DNA of 60,938 nucleotides from SFLA01 sp045595165 (GTDB taxonomy: Bacteria; Bacillota; Clostridia; Oscillospirales; CAG-382), in the NCBI GenBank assembly GCA_045595165.1, contig JAZNZY010000008.1, forward strand, positions 1 to 60,938, written 5' to 3'. The notes below the pieces were generated by a model. It had not been told where the DNA came from and did no database searches. It saw only the letters and a list, made by a program, of their open reading frames with translations. Position 1 is the first letter of the stretch, and each line of letters opens with the position of its first letter. This document shows, in pieces, positions 59,970 to 60,938 of the stretch. Position numbers and translations under genes: made by a program.

Positions 59970-60368
59970 TTAAACGCGTCTTCTCTTGGGCGGTCTGCAA
60001 CCGTTGTGAGGAATCGGCGTTACATCTTTAATCATAGTGATCTCAAGTCCTGCAACCTGAAGCGCGCGGATTGCTGCTTCTCTGCCCTGACCGGGACCCT
60101 TGACAAATACTTCTACAGTCTTAAGACCGTGCTCCATTGCTGCCTTAGCTGCGGTTTCTGCTGCCATCTGAGCTGCGAAGGGAGTGGACTTACGGGAACC
60201 TCTGTAACCGAGTTCGCCCGCGGAAGCCCAAGAAATTGCGTTTCCGTTGGTATCGGAAATAGTTACTATAGTGTTATTGAAGCTGGAGCTGATATGAGCA
60301 GCACCGCGTTCAATATTTTTGCGCTCGCGGCGCTTCTTGGTAACAACTTTTCTCTGCTGCTTAGCCAT
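59970..60368 (-). CDS. rpsK: 30S ribosomal protein S11
   Basis: The 132-residue protein of the small-subunit platform has I-S-S-S-F-N-N-T-I-V-T-I-S-D, G-S-R-K-S-T-P-F-A-A-Q and the basic C terminus P-H-N-G-C-R-P-P-K-R-R-R-V. It lies 16 bases upstream of rpsD. Confidence 0.99.
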   Translation of the reverse strand: MAKQQRKVVTKKRRERKNIERGAAHISSSFNNTIVTISDTNGNAISWASAGELGYRGSRKSTPFAAQMAAETAAKAAMEHGLKTVEVFVKGPGQGREAAIRALQVAGLEITMIKDVTPIPHNGCRPPKRRRV

Positions 60369-60387
60369 TTTACCGTTTGTCCTCCTA

Positions 60388-60756
60388 TTACTTCTTCTTG
60401 TTTGCGATGGTCTTTGCGGGACCTTTTCTGGTTCTCGCGTTGGTCTTGGTTCTCTGACCTCTTACGGGGAGACCCTTTCTGTGACGCTGACCGCGATAGC
60501 AGTCGATCTCGACCATTCTCTTGATATTGAGTGCTACATCTCTTCTGAGATCGCCTTCTACAATGTAGTCGTTTTCGATAACCTCACGAAGCTTTGCTAC
60601 ATCGTCCTCGGTAAGATCCTTTACACGGGTATCGGGGTTGATGCCGGTCTTCTTGAGTATTTCGTTGGAGCGGCTTCTGCCTATACCATAGATATAGCAA
60701 AGACCGATCTCTACACGCTTTGCGTTGGGCAAATCTACGCCGGAAATACGAGCCAT
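60388..60756 (-). CDS. rpsM: 30S ribosomal protein S13
   Basis: The 122-residue protein of the 30S head starts M-A-R-I-S-G-V-D-L-P and ends with the basic tail T-N-A-R-T-R-K-G-P. It contacts the P-site tRNA and the 50S subunit. Length and order fit the alpha operon. Confidence 0.99.
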   Translation of the reverse strand: MARISGVDLPNAKRVEIGLCYIYGIGRSRSNEILKKTGINPDTRVKDLTEDDVAKLREVIENDYIVEGDLRRDVALNIKRMVEIDCYRGQRHRKGLPVRGQRTKTNARTRKGPAKTIANKKK

Positions 60757-60771
60757 ATTTACACCTCTCTC

Positions 60772-60885
60772 TTAGCCTTGCTTCTGCTTGTGCTTGGGAT
60801 TTTCGCAGATTACCATGATTTTACCTTTTCTCTTGATAATCTTGCACTTCTCGCATATTTTCTTTACGGAAGGTTTCACTTTCAT
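60772..60885 (-). CDS. rpmJ: 50S ribosomal protein L36
   Basis: The 37-residue protein reads M-K-V-K-P-S-V-K-K-I-C-E-K-C-K and later V-I-C-E-N-P-K-H-K-Q, the zinc-binding C-x2-C...C...H form of L36. ATG 60885 follows GGAGG. It begins 32 bases after the infA end. Confidence 0.97.
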   Translation of the reverse strand: MKVKPSVKKICEKCKIIKRKGKIMVICENPKHKQKQG

Positions 60886-60917
60886 ATTATTACTGCCTCC
60901 ATATCAGTTAGCATTGT

Positions 60918-60938
60918 TTATTTGGAACGATAGGTTAT
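60918..60938 (-). CDS. infA: translation initiation factor IF-1, last codons
   Basis: The minus strand from the right edge reads I-T-Y-R-S-K followed by TAA at 60920-60918. This is the usual C-terminal end of IF-1, and infA is the expected neighbour of rpmJ. Only six codons lie in the window. Confidence 0.72.
   Translation of the reverse strand: MTYRSK

Overview
The window looks like a chromosome segment of an uncultured, low-to-moderate-GC clostridial bacterium (Firmicutes, gut type). The evidence is the alpha-operon order rpmJ-rpsM-rpsK-rpsD-rpoA-rplQ, AGGAGG-type ribosome binding sites with frequent GTG/TTG starts, TTGACA-17-TATAAT promoters, Firmicutes-type LexA boxes (GAAC-N4-GTTC), a YtqB/MnmM-type tRNA methyltransferase and several BlaI/M56 pairs. 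No species can be named from the sequence alone.

Positions 1-23,433 are accessory DNA. After the 5' part of a GH32-like glycosidase gene, positions 904-2959 look like the remnant of one integrative element (cargo: a small membrane peptide, an AraC regulator and a GNAT acetyltransferase). A second, apparently intact element of about 20.2 kb follows (3152-23433). It is inserted in the 3' half of a tRNA-Trp gene and bounded by perfect 45-bp direct repeats. Its right half is a backbone: a roughly 967-residue protein with an N-G-C-D-Y-D-S-D-T-M motif like the catalytic loop of two-barrel RNA polymerases (YonO / eukaryotic-type RdRP relatives), an excisionase-like HTH protein, a winged-helix protein, a ribbon-helix-helix protein and a tyrosine integrase. 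Its left half is a defence island: a SEFIR/TIR protein, an AbiEi/AbiEii toxin-antitoxin pair and a DUF4209/HEPN-like protein. A BlaI-M56-ABC transporter operon lies between the two halves. A GNAT/P-loop kinase pair sits between integrase and attachment site. A directly repeated ~31-bp motif ending in AAACAAAGAAA separates most of these modules, and TTTTGATGCT repeats lie inside both ends like integrase arm sites.

From 23.4 kb on the DNA is ordinary chromosome: tRNA-Trp, tRNA-Asp, transporters, tRNA-Arg, cysE, a sugar isomerase, a CBM9-like lipoprotein, an aspartate-type aminotransferase, asnS and a LexA-controlled Y-family polymerase. A tightly packed eight-gene operon reads dapA-dapB-aconitase-isocitrate dehydrogenase-SGNH-like protein-mnmM-pyridoxal kinase-LOR protein, joining lysine synthesis with the 2-oxoglutarate branch of the TCA cycle. 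Then come a D-2-hydroxyacid dehydrogenase, TPM and zinc-ribbon membrane proteins, an ECF sigma/anti-sigma pair, a secreted protein, NADP glutamate dehydrogenase (which uses the 2-oxoglutarate), an M23/G5 peptidase, a DUF3810 protease-like protein, a second BlaI-M56 pair, a secreted ADP-ribosylglycohydrolase lipoprotein and the ribosomal protein/rpoA operon.

Intergenic DNA of the chromosomal part carries at least two small repeat families. One is a 30-40 bp GGGGACCCC hairpin; in one place it sits inside the other repeat, flanked by a 7-bp duplication.
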